A stretch of DNA of 64,000 bases from Zhengella sedimenti (GCF_046506625.1 NZ_JBKFFP010000005.1:325391-389390); one strand, 5' to 3'; shown: positions 8,405-17,824, counted from the first letter of the stretch. The notes: generated from the sequence alone by a model not told the origin. A program made the numbers and translations.

Positions 8405-9667
8405 TCAGGTTCCGGCCAGCGCCGGGTGCGCCCGCCCGGCCGCACGCGCCGCCTGGACACGGGCTTCCAGCGCGATGCCCCCCCACACCATGCCGAGCAG
8501 GATGTAGAAGTGGCGCCAGTGGTCGATGTCGATCACGGTTCCGAGCAGGATGTGGCCGAGGAAGGCGACATAGGCCGTCATGAAGAAGGGCTGCCACGGG
8601 CGCGGCCGGAACAGGATGCGCAGGCCCGCGCCGAGCGTCCAGACGGTGAGCAGGGCGAAGGATATGAAGCCGAGCCAGCCATAGTCCATCAGCGCCTTGA
8701 GCCAGATGTTATGCGTGTCCTCGCCGAAGATCAGGCCGAAATTCAGCGGGCCGATGCCGAGCGGTTTCTCCGTGGCCATGATGAAGCCGATGATGTGGCG
8801 GGCGAAGCGACCCAGCCGTGCGCCGTCGTATTCCTGCACGAGGCGCGCGCGGGTTTCGAAGAGTTCGGCGACCGACGGGATCTGGAGCGCGACGAGAATG
8901 GCGATGATCAGCAGAGCGATGGCGACGAGCGCCATGACCGCGATGCGAAGCCTGAACAGCGTCGACCTGCTCTGGATGAACATGAAGCCCACCAGCACGG
9001 TGATGCCGAGGCCATAGAGACCCCAGGCGCCGCGCGAGAACGACATGAACACGCCCAGCGTGATGAGGATGAGGGGAACGGCGACGCGGACCATGTCGTG
9101 AAAACGGCCGGCCACCAGCCGGTAGACAAGGTAGAAGCCGGGCGCGGCAAGGTAGGGGCCGAAGACGTTCGGATCCTGGAAGGCGCCGGCGGCGCGCCCG
9201 TAGAGCGTGAACACCTCGGCGCCCGGAAAGGCATGGAAGTAGCCGAGGATGCCGAGCAGCGACGTGCCCGAGGCGCCGATCACCCAGGCATGGAACATCG
9301 GCTTGAAATAGTGCGGCCGCGTTTCCAGGACCGCGGCGAAGAAGATGGCGGTGAAGCCGAGGAAGAGCGAGACCGCCAGGTAGAGCGGTGTGCCCCGGAG
9401 TTCGGCCATGGTCAGCATCGACAGGAAACCGCCGATGTTGAAGATGACGATCAGGACGATCAGCGGCGTGATTGCGCGCGAGAACGTGATGGCGCCGGCC
9501 AGCGCCCAGACGGCCATGAGTCCGACCAGATAGAGTTCATAGGGCGCGGGCTCGCGAATGACGAAGCCGGCCAGCAGCGGGCCGATGGCCACCGAGAAGG
9601 TGGCTGTCATGGCGGCGAGCCTGGCATGGACGGCGGCCCGCGGAATGTCCTGCGCGATGGCGCTCAA
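8405..9667 (-). CDS. O-antigen ligase/polymerase-like membrane protein (Wzy_C type)
   Basis: 420 residues with about ten hydrophobic helices and a periplasmic loop containing the short motif FGEDTHNIWLKALMDYGWLG, the His-containing region typical of the O-antigen ligase/Wzy family. Such proteins polymerise or ligate undecaprenyl-linked oligosaccharides in the periplasm. The start is TTG at 9667, overlapping the stop of the upstream sugar-phosphate transferase (TTGA), so translation is coupled. A Met 20 residues further in is an alternative start. Last gene of the minus-strand polysaccharide operon. Confidence 0.85.
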   Translation of the reverse strand: MSAIAQDIPRAAVHARLAAMTATFSVAIGPLLAGFVIREPAPYELYLVGLMAVWALAGAITFSRAITPLIVLIVIFNIGGFLSMLTMAELRGTPLYLAVSLFLGFTAIFFAAVLETRPHYFKPMFHAWVIGASGTSLLGILGYFHAFPGAEVFTLYGRAAGAFQDPNVFGPYLAAPGFYLVYRLVAGRFHDMVRVAVPLILITLGVFMSFSRGAWGLYGLGITVLVGFMFIQSRSTLFRLRIAVMALVAIALLIIAILVALQIPSVAELFETRARLVQEYDGARLGRFARHIIGFIMATEKPLGIGPLNFGLIFGEDTHNIWLKALMDYGWLGFISFALLTVWTLGAGLRILFRPRPWQPFFMTAYVAFLGHILLGTVIDIDHWRHFYILLGMVWGGIALEARVQAARAAGRAHPALAGT

Positions 9668-11205
9668 TAGGCGTTTTCCGTTTTCAGCAGGCGGATCGGC
9701 GTGAGGAACAGGATCTTCAGGTCGAACAGCAGCGACCAGTTCTCGATGTAGTAGAGATCGAATTCCGTGCGCCGCTGGATCTTCTCGTCATTGTCCACCT
9801 CGCCGCGCCAGCCGTTGATCTGCGCCCACCCGGTCACGCCCGGCTTCACGCGGTGGCGCGCGAAATAGCCGTCCACGACCTCGTTGAACAGCAGGTTGTG
9901 GGCCTGGGCGGCCACCGCATGCGGGCGCGGGCCGACCAGCGACAGTGATCCGAACAATGCGTTGAAGAACTGCGGCAACTCGTCGATGGAGGTCTTGCGG
10001 ATGAACCGGCCGACCTTCGTGACGCGCGGATCGTTCTTGGTCACGGCCTGCTTTGCCGTCGGATCGCACATCTCGGTATACATGGACCGGAACTTGAAGA
10101 CCTCCACGGTCTCGTTGTTGAAGCCGTGCCGCTTCTGCTTGAAGATCACCGGTCCCTTGCTCTCCAGCTTGATGGCGATGGCTGTCGCCAGCATGATGGG
10201 CGAGAAGGCGACGATCGCGAACAGCGAGAAGACGATGTCGAAGATCCGCTTGGCGACCGAATCCCAGTCGGTGATCGGCTTGTCGAAGATGTCAAGCATC
10301 GGCACCGTTCCGACATAGGAATAGGAACGCGGACGGAACTGCAGCACGTTGGCATGGGCCGAGAGGCGGATATCGACCGGCAGCACCCAGAGCTTCTTCA
10401 ACATGGTCAGGACGCGCCGTTCCGCCGTCAGCGGCAGCGCCACGATCATCATGTCGATGCGGGCGATGCGCGCGAAGTCGATCAGGTCGTCGATATTGCC
10501 GAGCTTCGGATAGCCGGCAACGATCGGCGGCGAACGGCTGTCGTCGCGGTCGTCGAAGATGCCGCAGATGCGCACGTCGTTGTAGGGCGAGCGTTCGATG
10601 GAACGGATGAGCTTTTCCGCCTCCTTGCCGCCGCCCACGATCACGGCGCGCCGCTCCATGCGTCCGTTGCGCGACCAGCGCACGATCAGGCGGGCAATGA
10701 CGATGCGCAGCACGACGATGCCCGCAAATCCGGCAACCGCCCAGCCCGCGAACCAGACGCGCGAATAGTCGGCGGAGTTCTTCAGGAAGACCGAGGCGAG
10801 CGCCATGAGCGCGAAGGCGCCGGCATATGCAAGGATGGAGCGCCCGAACCGCAGGAAGGGACGGCGCAGGCGGCTGACGCGATAGCCCTCCGCGAATTCG
10901 AACGCCACGACCGTGAGAACGGAGCCGAACAGGATCGTCAGCGCATAGGCGGGTGCCGTTGCCGGTGCAAGGCCGACATAGTGGAAGAAGACGGCGAAGC
11001 CCGCAATGCTCATGGCGCAGAATTCAAGCAGCCGAACAATGCCGCTGATCATGGCCGGCGAAAGCGAATCGTCGCGGTATTGCGCCGCGACCGTCTTTGC
11101 CATGGCATTGAGCGCGCGCTTTTTCTCGCTCCGGTCGTTGTCTTCCGGCTGGAAGGCGCGAACGGAATCGGGCGAATAGGCGAGGGTCGGATCGGTCTTG
11201 CTCAT
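9664..11205 (-). CDS. undecaprenyl-phosphate sugar phosphotransferase (WcaJ/ExoY family)
   Basis: Priming enzyme that puts the first sugar-phosphate on undecaprenyl phosphate. 513 residues: four or five N-terminal membrane helices (residues ~45-170), a CoA-binding/Rossmann-like middle (AVIVGGGKEAEKLIRSIE), one more membrane hairpin, and the cytoplasmic catalytic domain with VFKFRSMYTEM, RVTKVGRFIRKTSIDELPQ and GSLSLVGPRPHAV. ATG 11205. The domain order equals WcaJ-type enzymes; sugar specificity cannot be read. Confidence 0.93.
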   Translation of the reverse strand: MSKTDPTLAYSPDSVRAFQPEDNDRSEKKRALNAMAKTVAAQYRDDSLSPAMISGIVRLLEFCAMSIAGFAVFFHYVGLAPATAPAYALTILFGSVLTVVAFEFAEGYRVSRLRRPFLRFGRSILAYAGAFALMALASVFLKNSADYSRVWFAGWAVAGFAGIVVLRIVIARLIVRWSRNGRMERRAVIVGGGKEAEKLIRSIERSPYNDVRICGIFDDRDDSRSPPIVAGYPKLGNIDDLIDFARIARIDMMIVALPLTAERRVLTMLKKLWVLPVDIRLSAHANVLQFRPRSYSYVGTVPMLDIFDKPITDWDSVAKRIFDIVFSLFAIVAFSPIMLATAIAIKLESKGPVIFKQKRHGFNNETVEVFKFRSMYTEMCDPTAKQAVTKNDPRVTKVGRFIRKTSIDELPQFFNALFGSLSLVGPRPHAVAAQAHNLLFNEVVDGYFARHRVKPGVTGWAQINGWRGEVDNDEKIQRRTEFDLYYIENWSLLFDLKILFLTPIRLLKTENAY

Positions 11206-11267
11206 CGTGGTCCCGCGAAACCGGCAGAGCCGGGATGTATGACGCGAGGGAACATATCAGCGGGGTG

Positions 11268-12419
11268 CTAAGAAACCCTTGACCCGGGTGAAAGGATGTC
11301 CCGGTAGATCGCGGTCACCTGGCTGGCCATCGCCGCCGCCGAGAAACGCGCCTTGAGACTGTCAATGTCCGGCATGGCCGCCTTGAATCCCGCCTCGTCG
11401 TCGAGCGCCGCCTGCATGACGGGCGCCAGGCTGTCCGGGTCCGGTGCGCAAAGTGCAGGCGAATCCGCGCCGAGGATTTCCGGAATGCCGCCGACCCGGC
11501 TTGCGATCATGATCTTGCCGGCGGCCAGCGTCTCCAGCACGGTATAGGGCAGGGCCTCGGCGCGCGACGAGAGAACCATGATGCGCCCGAGGCGAAAGGC
11601 ATCGCGTGCGGGCATCGGCATGTGAAAGCGGATGCGCTCCTGGGCGCCCGTGCCGGTTACCCGCTGCATGAGCGCTTCACGGTCCTCGCCGTCGCCCACG
11701 ATCGCGGCCGTCGCCGGAGATCCGTCCGGCCGCTTCACCCGAAGAACGGCATCCAGGAAGATGTCCGGCCCCTTCAGGAGCCGCAACATTCCCATGAAGA
11801 GAAAATCGGCGGCGTCCGCATCCGGGATCACCGGCTCGAACTCGTCCGGTGTCAGGCCGTTGTAGACCAGCGCCGAGCGGCAATGCGGCTGTCCGACCTT
11901 GGTCAGGAACGTCTGCCGTTCGTGGTCGGACACGAACAGGATGCAGTCGCTCGCCCTTGAAAGCTGCTTCTCCAGGGCGAAGAAGAACCTGCCCGTCGCG
12001 GTGTTCGGATCGTAGTGCAGGCTTCCGCCATGCGGTGAATAAAGGCGGGCTACGCAAGACCTTGAAACCCGCAGAAGTGAGCCGAAGACACGGGCATAGA
12101 CGCCGCCCTTGGCGCCGTGCCCGTGCAGCACGTCCGGCTTCAATTCCTTGACAAGCTTGTATGTTCTGGCCGCGGCGGCAATGTCGCCAAGGCCGATATG
12201 ACGTTGCATCGCCGTTCGCTGGACACCCAGTGACAGTTCCGGTTCCAGTTCGTCGAGCATGCGGTTCTCGAAGGCCCCGCCGGTCGTCGAATCGCAGATG
12301 ATGCCGACGCGGTGCCCTTCCGCTTCCTGCGCGCGCGCCAGGTCCCGGACATGGCGGAAGATGCCGCCGACAGGGGAGCGGAAACAGTGCACGATGTTGA
12401 GCGGCGGCATCGGCGTCAT
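11268..12419 (-). CDS. family 4 glycosyltransferase
   Basis: 383 residues, GT-B fold. N-terminal domain with VHCFRSPVGGIFRHVRDLAR (the glycine-rich acceptor loop) and HGHGAKGGVYAR. C-terminal GT4 domain with FLFMGMLRLLKGPDIFLDA and the EX7E signature in SRAEALPYTVLETLAAGK. A cytoplasmic transferase adding one sugar to the lipid-linked repeat unit. It starts 7 bases after the stop of the OPX gene, in the same operon. It is the only non-priming glycosyltransferase in the window. Confidence 0.9.
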   Translation of the reverse strand: MTPMPPLNIVHCFRSPVGGIFRHVRDLARAQEAEGHRVGIICDSTTGGAFENRMLDELEPELSLGVQRTAMQRHIGLGDIAAAARTYKLVKELKPDVLHGHGAKGGVYARVFGSLLRVSRSCVARLYSPHGGSLHYDPNTATGRFFFALEKQLSRASDCILFVSDHERQTFLTKVGQPHCRSALVYNGLTPDEFEPVIPDADAADFLFMGMLRLLKGPDIFLDAVLRVKRPDGSPATAAIVGDGEDREALMQRVTGTGAQERIRFHMPMPARDAFRLGRIMVLSSRAEALPYTVLETLAAGKIMIASRVGGIPEILGADSPALCAPDPDSLAPVMQAALDDEAGFKAAMPDIDSLKARFSAAAMASQVTAIYRDILSPGSRVS

Positions 12420-12425
12420 CCGGGA

Positions 12426-12992
12426 TCAGAAGAACCGTTCGCGCACGTAGATGGTATCGCCGGGCAGGAGCGGATCGGACAGGATGACGCGGCCGGTCAT
12501 GACCTTGCCGTTGATTGTGCGCGTGACGTCGACGCTGCCCTGGCTGGCGCGCGGCGAGAAGCCGCCGGCCAGCGCCACCGCCTTCTGCACGGTCAGGCCC
12601 GGCACATAGGCATATTGCCCGGCCGCGCCCACCTCGCCCATGACGAAGATGGGCCGGTAACGGTCGACCTCGACAGAAACGTCGGGATCGCGGATGTAGC
12701 CCTGGCGCAAGGCCTGCGCCAGTGACAGTTCCAGGTCGGCGACGGTGTGGCCGCGCGCGGCAACCTGGCCGATGAGCGGGAAGGCGATATGGCCCGACTG
12801 GTCCACCGAATAGGTGTTGGTCAGCCCTTCCTGCTCGAACACGGTGACACGGACCCGGTCGCCCGCGTCCAGCCGGTAGGGCTGGTAGAGCGCCTCGTGG
12901 AAGGCCGGCGGGGTCGGCTTGTAGGAAGAGCAGCCCGAAACGCCGGCAACGGCAAGGGCAAGGGCGGAAAGGGCGAATGCGCGGCGGTTCAT
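12426..12992 (-). CDS. polysaccharide export lipoprotein (OPX, Wza-like)
   Basis: 188 residues. Signal peptide ending in the lipobox VAGVSGC, then the Poly_export domain (YRLDAGDRVRVTVFEQEGL, GHIAFPLIGQV) and an SLBB-type repeat (FVMGEVGAAGQYAYVPGLTV). It forms or primes the outer-membrane exit port for the polymer. Shorter than E. coli Wza: the C-terminal membrane helix is absent, as in group OPX proteins of rhizobia. ATG 12992 is preferred over a TTG one codon upstream. First gene of the minus operon, divergent from the PCP gene at 13215. Confidence 0.92.
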   Translation of the reverse strand: MNRRAFALSALALAVAGVSGCSSYKPTPPAFHEALYQPYRLDAGDRVRVTVFEQEGLTNTYSVDQSGHIAFPLIGQVAARGHTVADLELSLAQALRQGYIRDPDVSVEVDRYRPIFVMGEVGAAGQYAYVPGLTVQKAVALAGGFSPRASQGSVDVTRTINGKVMTGRVILSDPLLPGDTIYVRERFF

Positions 12993-13070
12993 CAACGCTG
13001 ACCTTCTTGGATCGGCGGGCCGCCCGGTCGCGGCACCGCTTTCGTCAGCCTTGTTTATCTGTCGTTAGGG

Positions 13071-13086
13071 TTAATGGCTGGTAAAG
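13071..13086. promoter_or_regulatory. CtrA-like half-match, first copy
   Basis: TTAA-N7-TAAA in the divergent intergenic region of the polysaccharide locus (12993-13214). One base away from the CtrA consensus TTAA-N7-TTAA. Only a pattern match. Confidence 0.3.
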
Positions 13087-13153
13087 CCGCCGCGATATCC
13101 GCGCGCCCGTCTGCCGTTGCGGCGAAAGCGCGACCCGGCAGGAGGCTCCGGTA

Positions 13154-13170
13154 TTAACTGCAGCTAAACC
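13154..13170. promoter_or_regulatory. CtrA-like half-match, second copy
   Basis: TTAACTGCAGCTAAACC, again TTAA-N7-TAAA, about 45 bases before the PCP start at 13215. Same caveat as the first copy; the repetition of the pattern is what makes it notable. Confidence 0.3.
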
Positions 13171-13214
13171 AAACCCGTTTACCATGATCGCCGTGCAGTA
13201 TTCGGAGTAGACGC

Positions 13215-15437
13215 ATGTCCGGCGTGAATGGAACGGCTCAAGATGTGGATATCGATTTCCCGGCGCTGGTGGCGGGACTGTGGCGCAGGAAGTTCCTGGT
13301 GCTTGCCGTCACGCTCCTGGTCACGGCCGCCGCCTTTGCCGTGTCGCTCTTCGTCAGTCCGAAATACATGGCCGAGACCCGCATCCTCATCGAGACCCGC
13401 GAATCCGTCTACACACGCCCCAACTTGGAAAACGGCCGCGCCGAGTCGCTCGATCAGGAAAGCGTCCAGTCGCAGGTCGAACTGATCGCCTCCACGGCGC
13501 TTCTGTCGCAGGTCGCCCGCCAACTGGAGCTTGCCGGACGCGACGAGTTCACCAAGAGCGCCGGCCTGTCGATTCCCTTCGTTTCCGAGCCTTCGCGCGG
13601 CACGCTCGAAGAGCGCGTCCTCCGCAACATGCGCGAACGCCTGAAGGTCTACCGCACCGAAGGCACGCGCGTGATCGTCATCCAGTTTTCCTCCAGCGAT
13701 CCGAAGCTGGCCGCAGACGTTCCCAACGCCATAGCCGATGTCTACATGGATCTGCAGCGCAAGGCCCGGCTTGAGACCGACACGACCGCGACCGAATGGC
13801 TGGCCCCGGAAATCGCTGAATTGCGGGACCGTGTGAAGCAGGCCGAAAGCCGCGTGGCGGAATACCGCGCGGCAAACGACATTCCGGTCGGCCAGAACAA
13901 TGCGGCGCTGGCCACGCAGCAACTCTCCGAGATTTCCACCGAACTGTCGCGGGTGCGCGCAAGCCGGGCCGCGTCCGAAGCCCGCGCCCAGTCGATCGAA
14001 CGGGCGCTGGCCTCCGGCGGTGCCATCGACGCGATTCCCGAGGTTCAGACGTCCGGCCTTATCCAGCGGCTGATCGAGAAGAAGGTCGACCTGCGCGCCG
14101 AGATCGCCGACCTGTCAACCACGCTTCTCGACAACCATCCGCGCATCCGCTCACTGCGGGCGCAGCAGGACCAGCTTGACAGCCAGATCCGCGCCGAGGC
14201 CGCCAAGGTGCTGACCGGACTGAAGACGGAAGCCGAGACGGCCCGTCTGCGCGAGAGCGAACTGACCGCCGCCGTGAACCGCCTCAAGGCGGAATCGGCC
14301 CGTGTCTCGGAAGGCGAGGTGGAGTTGCGCGCGCTCGAGCGCGAGGCTGCCGCCCAGCGCGACCTGCTGGAATCCTACCTGGTGCGTTTCCGCGAGGCCA
14401 AGTCGCGAAAGGAAGCGTCCTACAGCCCGGTCAATGCCCGCATCTTCTCGCGTGCCATCGTCCCGTCGGACCCTTATTTCCCGAAAAAGGTACCGATCAT
14501 CGGCGCCGCCTTCGCTGCCACGCTCCTGCTGATGACCATCTTCACGCTGCTGGCCGAACTGTTTTCCGGCCGCGCCATGCGCGCGGTGTCCGCGACGCCA
14601 GCGCCGGCGACGGAGATCGCCATGCCGGCAGTCGCACGGCAAGGGGCGCAAGGCACACCACCGCCTGCAGCCCATGGCGGCGGTGGCGGGACCGGAGATG
14701 CCGAAACCCGCGAAAGCCCGAAGTCCGGAGCCACGGCTGCGGCTGCGCGCGCTGCGGAACAGGCCATGTCGGCCGCGAACACGAGGGCTGCGGCGGCGGC
14801 AGCGCGGGAAGCGCGCAAGGCGACGACTGCCCGGCAGCATCCGGGCCTGTCCGGCGAGGATCTCGCGGTGCGGCTTGTCGAAGCCGGCGCCGCCCGTGCC
14901 GTCTTCGTGTCGCCCGAGGGCCGGGAAGCAGCCGCCTCGGCCATCCTGACCGCCCGTGCGCTCGCCGATTCCGGCCTGCGCATCATCCTGCTCGACCTCA
15001 CTGCGGACAATGCCGCGTCCCGGCCGATGCTGGAACGCGATGCCCGCCCCGGCATCACCGATCTGCTTGCCGGCAATGCTTCCTTCTCCGAGATCATTCA
15101 TGGCGATCATTTCTCCGATTGCCACGTGATCCCGACAGGCACGGGCGATCCGGAGCGTGTCGCCCGGTCCATCGAGCGCCTTCCCATCATCCTGGACGCG
15201 CTGGGCCAGGTCTATGACATGATCGTCATGGAATGCGGACCTGCCGATGCCGAGGGCATCGCCCGCGTGTGCAGCGCCACGGCGGAAGTGGTTCTGGCTG
15301 TCGTCGATCCCGAGGCTCCGGAAGTCCTGGCCGCGGCCGACGATCTGGTGTCAGCGGGTCATGGCAACCTGCTGATCGGGCGGGCCGACATGGCCGGCCG
15401 TCCATTGCCGCCGAAAGCCGGCCGCAGCGCCGCCTGA
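13215..15437 (+). CDS. polysaccharide co-polymerase (Wzc/GumC/ExoP family) with a degenerate C-terminal ATPase domain
   Basis: 740 residues. Wzz domain with the first membrane helix at ~27-47 (FLVLAVTLLVTAAAFAVSLF), a long periplasmic coiled-coil part (~180-400) and the second helix at ~428-450, preceded by the proline motif PSDPYFPKK. An Ala-rich, disordered linker (~455-545) leads to a BY-kinase-like domain. Its Walker A region reads VSPEGREAAASA instead of GxGKS/T, Walker A' reads ILLDLTAD, Walker B reads MIVMECGPAD, and the C-terminus has no Tyr cluster. It controls chain length and export; kinase activity is doubtful. Divergent from the export operon. Confidence 0.9.
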   Translation: MSGVNGTAQDVDIDFPALVAGLWRRKFLVLAVTLLVTAAAFAVSLFVSPKYMAETRILIETRESVYTRPNLENGRAESLDQESVQSQVELIASTALLSQVARQLELAGRDEFTKSAGLSIPFVSEPSRGTLEERVLRNMRERLKVYRTEGTRVIVIQFSSSDPKLAADVPNAIADVYMDLQRKARLETDTTATEWLAPEIAELRDRVKQAESRVAEYRAANDIPVGQNNAALATQQLSEISTELSRVRASRAASEARAQSIERALASGGAIDAIPEVQTSGLIQRLIEKKVDLRAEIADLSTTLLDNHPRIRSLRAQQDQLDSQIRAEAAKVLTGLKTEAETARLRESELTAAVNRLKAESARVSEGEVELRALEREAAAQRDLLESYLVRFREAKSRKEASYSPVNARIFSRAIVPSDPYFPKKVPIIGAAFAATLLLMTIFTLLAELFSGRAMRAVSATPAPATEIAMPAVARQGAQGTPPPAAHGGGGGTGDAETRESPKSGATAAAARAAEQAMSAANTRAAAAAAREARKATTARQHPGLSGEDLAVRLVEAGAARAVFVSPEGREAAASAILTARALADSGLRIILLDLTADNAASRPMLERDARPGITDLLAGNASFSEIIHGDHFSDCHVIPTGTGDPERVARSIERLPIILDALGQVYDMIVMECGPADAEGIARVCSATAEVVLAVVDPEAPEVLAAADDLVSAGHGNLLIGRADMAGRPLPPKAGRSAA

Positions 15438-15506
15438 CCGTGGGATGATGGGTGCGGCCCTGTCCGCGTGAACGGTGACCGGACGCCGCCCGCCGGTTCT
15501 GGCGCT

Positions 15507-16682
15507 TCAGCCTTCGGCGCGTGAGGCGCGGAGTTTGCGAAGCGACTTGTAGGCGGCCCAGAGCGGCGGCGTGTTCTTGATCTGGCGTTTCAGCGACGAC
15601 GTCCCGGTGCGCATGGCCGCCAGCAGCCGCCCGCGCGCGTTCAGCGGGATCAGCGTGTCGCGCTGGACGGTCTCGATATCGCACCAGAGTCGCTTGTAGG
15701 GCTCGTCGCCGACGGAGAAATCGTAGATCAGGAAGCCCTTGTCGCAGGCTTCGCGGATGGCCTCGAAAAAGAGGTAATCGCCCGGGCTCGTGTTTTCCTT
15801 CTCGTCGGGCCGTATGGCGGAAAACTCGCAGATCATGCGCTTGCCCGACAGGCTCGACCCCGTGACGGCGCGTATCTCGCCGCCGACCTCCAGCGCATGC
15901 AAGATGAATTGCGGCTCCGCCCGGACCACCGCTTCGCCGAAAAGACCGTGGAAGAAGGCCTTGATCGCCGGATTGGCGAAGACGTCTTCAATGCCCATGC
16001 TGGCGAAGCGCTGCGACTTGAGATCGAAGAAGGCGTCCAGCAGGCGCCGCGCGGTCTCTCGGTCGCTGGCGGCATGGACGCGGATATCACCCTGTTCGCT
16101 GAACTTCCGTTCGTTGGTGCGGTGTTTCTTGCGCTTGCGCTTGCCCGAATGGCGCTGCAGCGTCGCATCGAAGCCGCCCGCCAGGTCCACCGCGAGCGCG
16201 AGGTTCGCGCTGGCAGGTGACGAAGGCAGGACCAGCGGGTTGGCAAGACCGCCGATTTCCGGCTGGAGGCGGGTCAGGGCGATGAGCGCGATGTCCGGCC
16301 GGGCAGCGCGAAGCGCCTCGGCCATCATGGCGCTGAGGTCGGCGGGCGGGGGAAGGGCGGCATCCGGCGTCATGGCCGGAAAGCAGCCATTGGCATGGCG
16401 TCCGCCGACCGGCACGGCAACGCGGCCAAGTCCCTCGTCAATCACTTCGAGCGGCAGGCAGAGATGCCGGCGGTCGCCCTCGGCCACGGTGATGAAGACA
16501 ATGTCCGGATTGACGTGGCGCGCCCATTGCGCAACCCAGTCCGCATGTTGCGCCGGGCCGCAGGCCACGCGCGCGCAGAAGGCCGCGTGGCCTTCATGCG
16601 CCTTGGGACCCGTCTCCACCTGCACCGCCGGTCTCGCCGCGAGGGCGGACAGATCAGCGGCATCGCCCGATACATCAACCAT
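15507..16682 (-). CDS. GNAT/FemAB-like N-acetyltransferase (CelD/BcsL type)
   Basis: 391 residues. The central part (SGKRKRKKHRTNERKFSE, then a GNAT beta-sheet region ending in FLIYDFSVGDEPYKRLW) matches the Acetyltransf_6 domain found in exopolysaccharide loci, where it is thought to acylate sugars or precursors. YDFSxGDExYK is the family signature near the C-terminus. ATG 16682. It lies between the PCP gene and the divergently read deacetylase, inside the polysaccharide locus, so a role in polymer decoration is inferred. Confidence 0.83.
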   Translation of the reverse strand: MVDVSGDAADLSALAARPAVQVETGPKAHEGHAAFCARVACGPAQHADWVAQWARHVNPDIVFITVAEGDRRHLCLPLEVIDEGLGRVAVPVGGRHANGCFPAMTPDAALPPPADLSAMMAEALRAARPDIALIALTRLQPEIGGLANPLVLPSSPASANLALAVDLAGGFDATLQRHSGKRKRKKHRTNERKFSEQGDIRVHAASDRETARRLLDAFFDLKSQRFASMGIEDVFANPAIKAFFHGLFGEAVVRAEPQFILHALEVGGEIRAVTGSSLSGKRMICEFSAIRPDEKENTSPGDYLFFEAIREACDKGFLIYDFSVGDEPYKRLWCDIETVQRDTLIPLNARGRLLAAMRTGTSSLKRQIKNTPPLWAAYKSLRKLRASRAEG

Positions 16683-16761
16683 CCTTCAATCCTTCGGTGC
16701 TATCCAGACCGGACATCCCGCCCGAACCATGCCCGTCTGGGTATCCGAAAAAGGTGAAGGA

Positions 16762-17820
16762 ATGATCGACAGGGGCGAGGTGATCCGCAAGGTGATCCTC
16801 AATGGCGTCAAGTGGACAGGACTTTCGCGCATCTACCGCGCCATGACGCCTTGCGCCGGCGCCATCCTGATGCTGCATCGCGTGACGGAAGCGCGGACCT
16901 CGCCGCTCGGCTTCAACAGTCATCTGGCGATCACGCCGGCATTCCTCGACTGCCTGATCCGGGACCTGAAGCGGGATGGCTACCGCTTCGTATCGATGGA
17001 CGAGATGGCAGATCGCCTGGAAAACGGCGAGACCGGTGGCTGCCTGCTGGCTTTGACCGCCGATGATGCCTATCGCGACAACCTGGCCGAGGCGCTGCCC
17101 GTTCTGGAGCGTCACCAGGCGCCGATCACCGTCTATGCCGCACCCGCACAGATCAGCCGCCGCATCGCGCTTTGGTGGATGGTGCTGGAGGACATCATCG
17201 CCCGCCGCGAAGGTCTCTATGCCCCGGTGCGCGGCGAAGCCGTGCATTTCGACTGTTCCACCCCGGCAGCCAAGCGGACGGCCTTCGTCGAACTGGAAAG
17301 CTGGCTGACGACAGGCATCGACGAGGCGGAACAGGACGGCCTGATCCGCGATCTCGCCGCGGTTTCCGGTATCGATGCGCTGAAGGCCGGAGACGACGCC
17401 CTGATGAACTGGCGGGAGCTCAGGTCCTTCGCCGCACATCCGCTGGTCACGGTCGGCGCCCATACCATGCATCATTACAACCTGCGCCGGCTCGATACGG
17501 AAACCGCTTTCTCCGAAATCCTCGATGCCGCCGACGTTCTGGAAAACGAACTGGGCGCCCGTCCGCGCCACATGGCCTTTCCCTATGGCTTCGAGGCGGC
17601 GGTGGGGCCGCGGGAGGCGGACCTGGCACGCAAGGCCGGGTTCCGGACAGCGGTGACCACCCGCCATGGCCTTCTCGATCCGGGGCACAGGAACCACATG
17701 CACACCCTGCCGCGCATCTCGGTCAATGGACGCTACCAGTCCGTGGCCTATCTGCGCACCATGCTGACAGGCATCACCACGCCGATCGCCAATCGCGGCA
17801 AGCGCCTCGTGACGGTTTGA
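16762..17820 (+). CDS. polysaccharide deacetylase (NodB homology) family protein
   Basis: 352 residues. NodB-type features: CLLALTADDAYRDNLAEALPVLERHQAPITVYA (quoted in two parts here: first Asp pair in LTADDAYRDN, then the strand PITVYAAP), HTMHHYNLRRLD with the metal-binding His pair, and HMAFPYGFEAAVG. The usual TFDD is changed to TADD. ATG 16762 follows AAGGTGAAGGA; the long open frame upstream (from 15790) is antisense to the GNAT gene and is not coding. It probably removes acetyl groups from the polymer or acts on a precursor. Confidence 0.85.
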   Translation: MIDRGEVIRKVILNGVKWTGLSRIYRAMTPCAGAILMLHRVTEARTSPLGFNSHLAITPAFLDCLIRDLKRDGYRFVSMDEMADRLENGETGGCLLALTADDAYRDNLAEALPVLERHQAPITVYAAPAQISRRIALWWMVLEDIIARREGLYAPVRGEAVHFDCSTPAAKRTAFVELESWLTTGIDEAEQDGLIRDLAAVSGIDALKAGDDALMNWRELRSFAAHPLVTVGAHTMHHYNLRRLDTETAFSEILDAADVLENELGARPRHMAFPYGFEAAVGPREADLARKAGFRTAVTTRHGLLDPGHRNHMHTLPRISVNGRYQSVAYLRTMLTGITTPIANRGKRLVTV

Positions 17821-17824
17821 CCGC

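Noticed and set aside
8399..9670. 423-codon plus-strand frame over the O-antigen ligase gene
   Set aside because: Extremely charged, repetitive translation; the minus frame gives a proper polytopic membrane protein coupled to its neighbour.
15790..16761. Long N-terminal extension of the deacetylase frame
   Set aside because: It is antisense to the GNAT-like gene and has no domain; the ATG at 16762 has a good SD and a family-like start.
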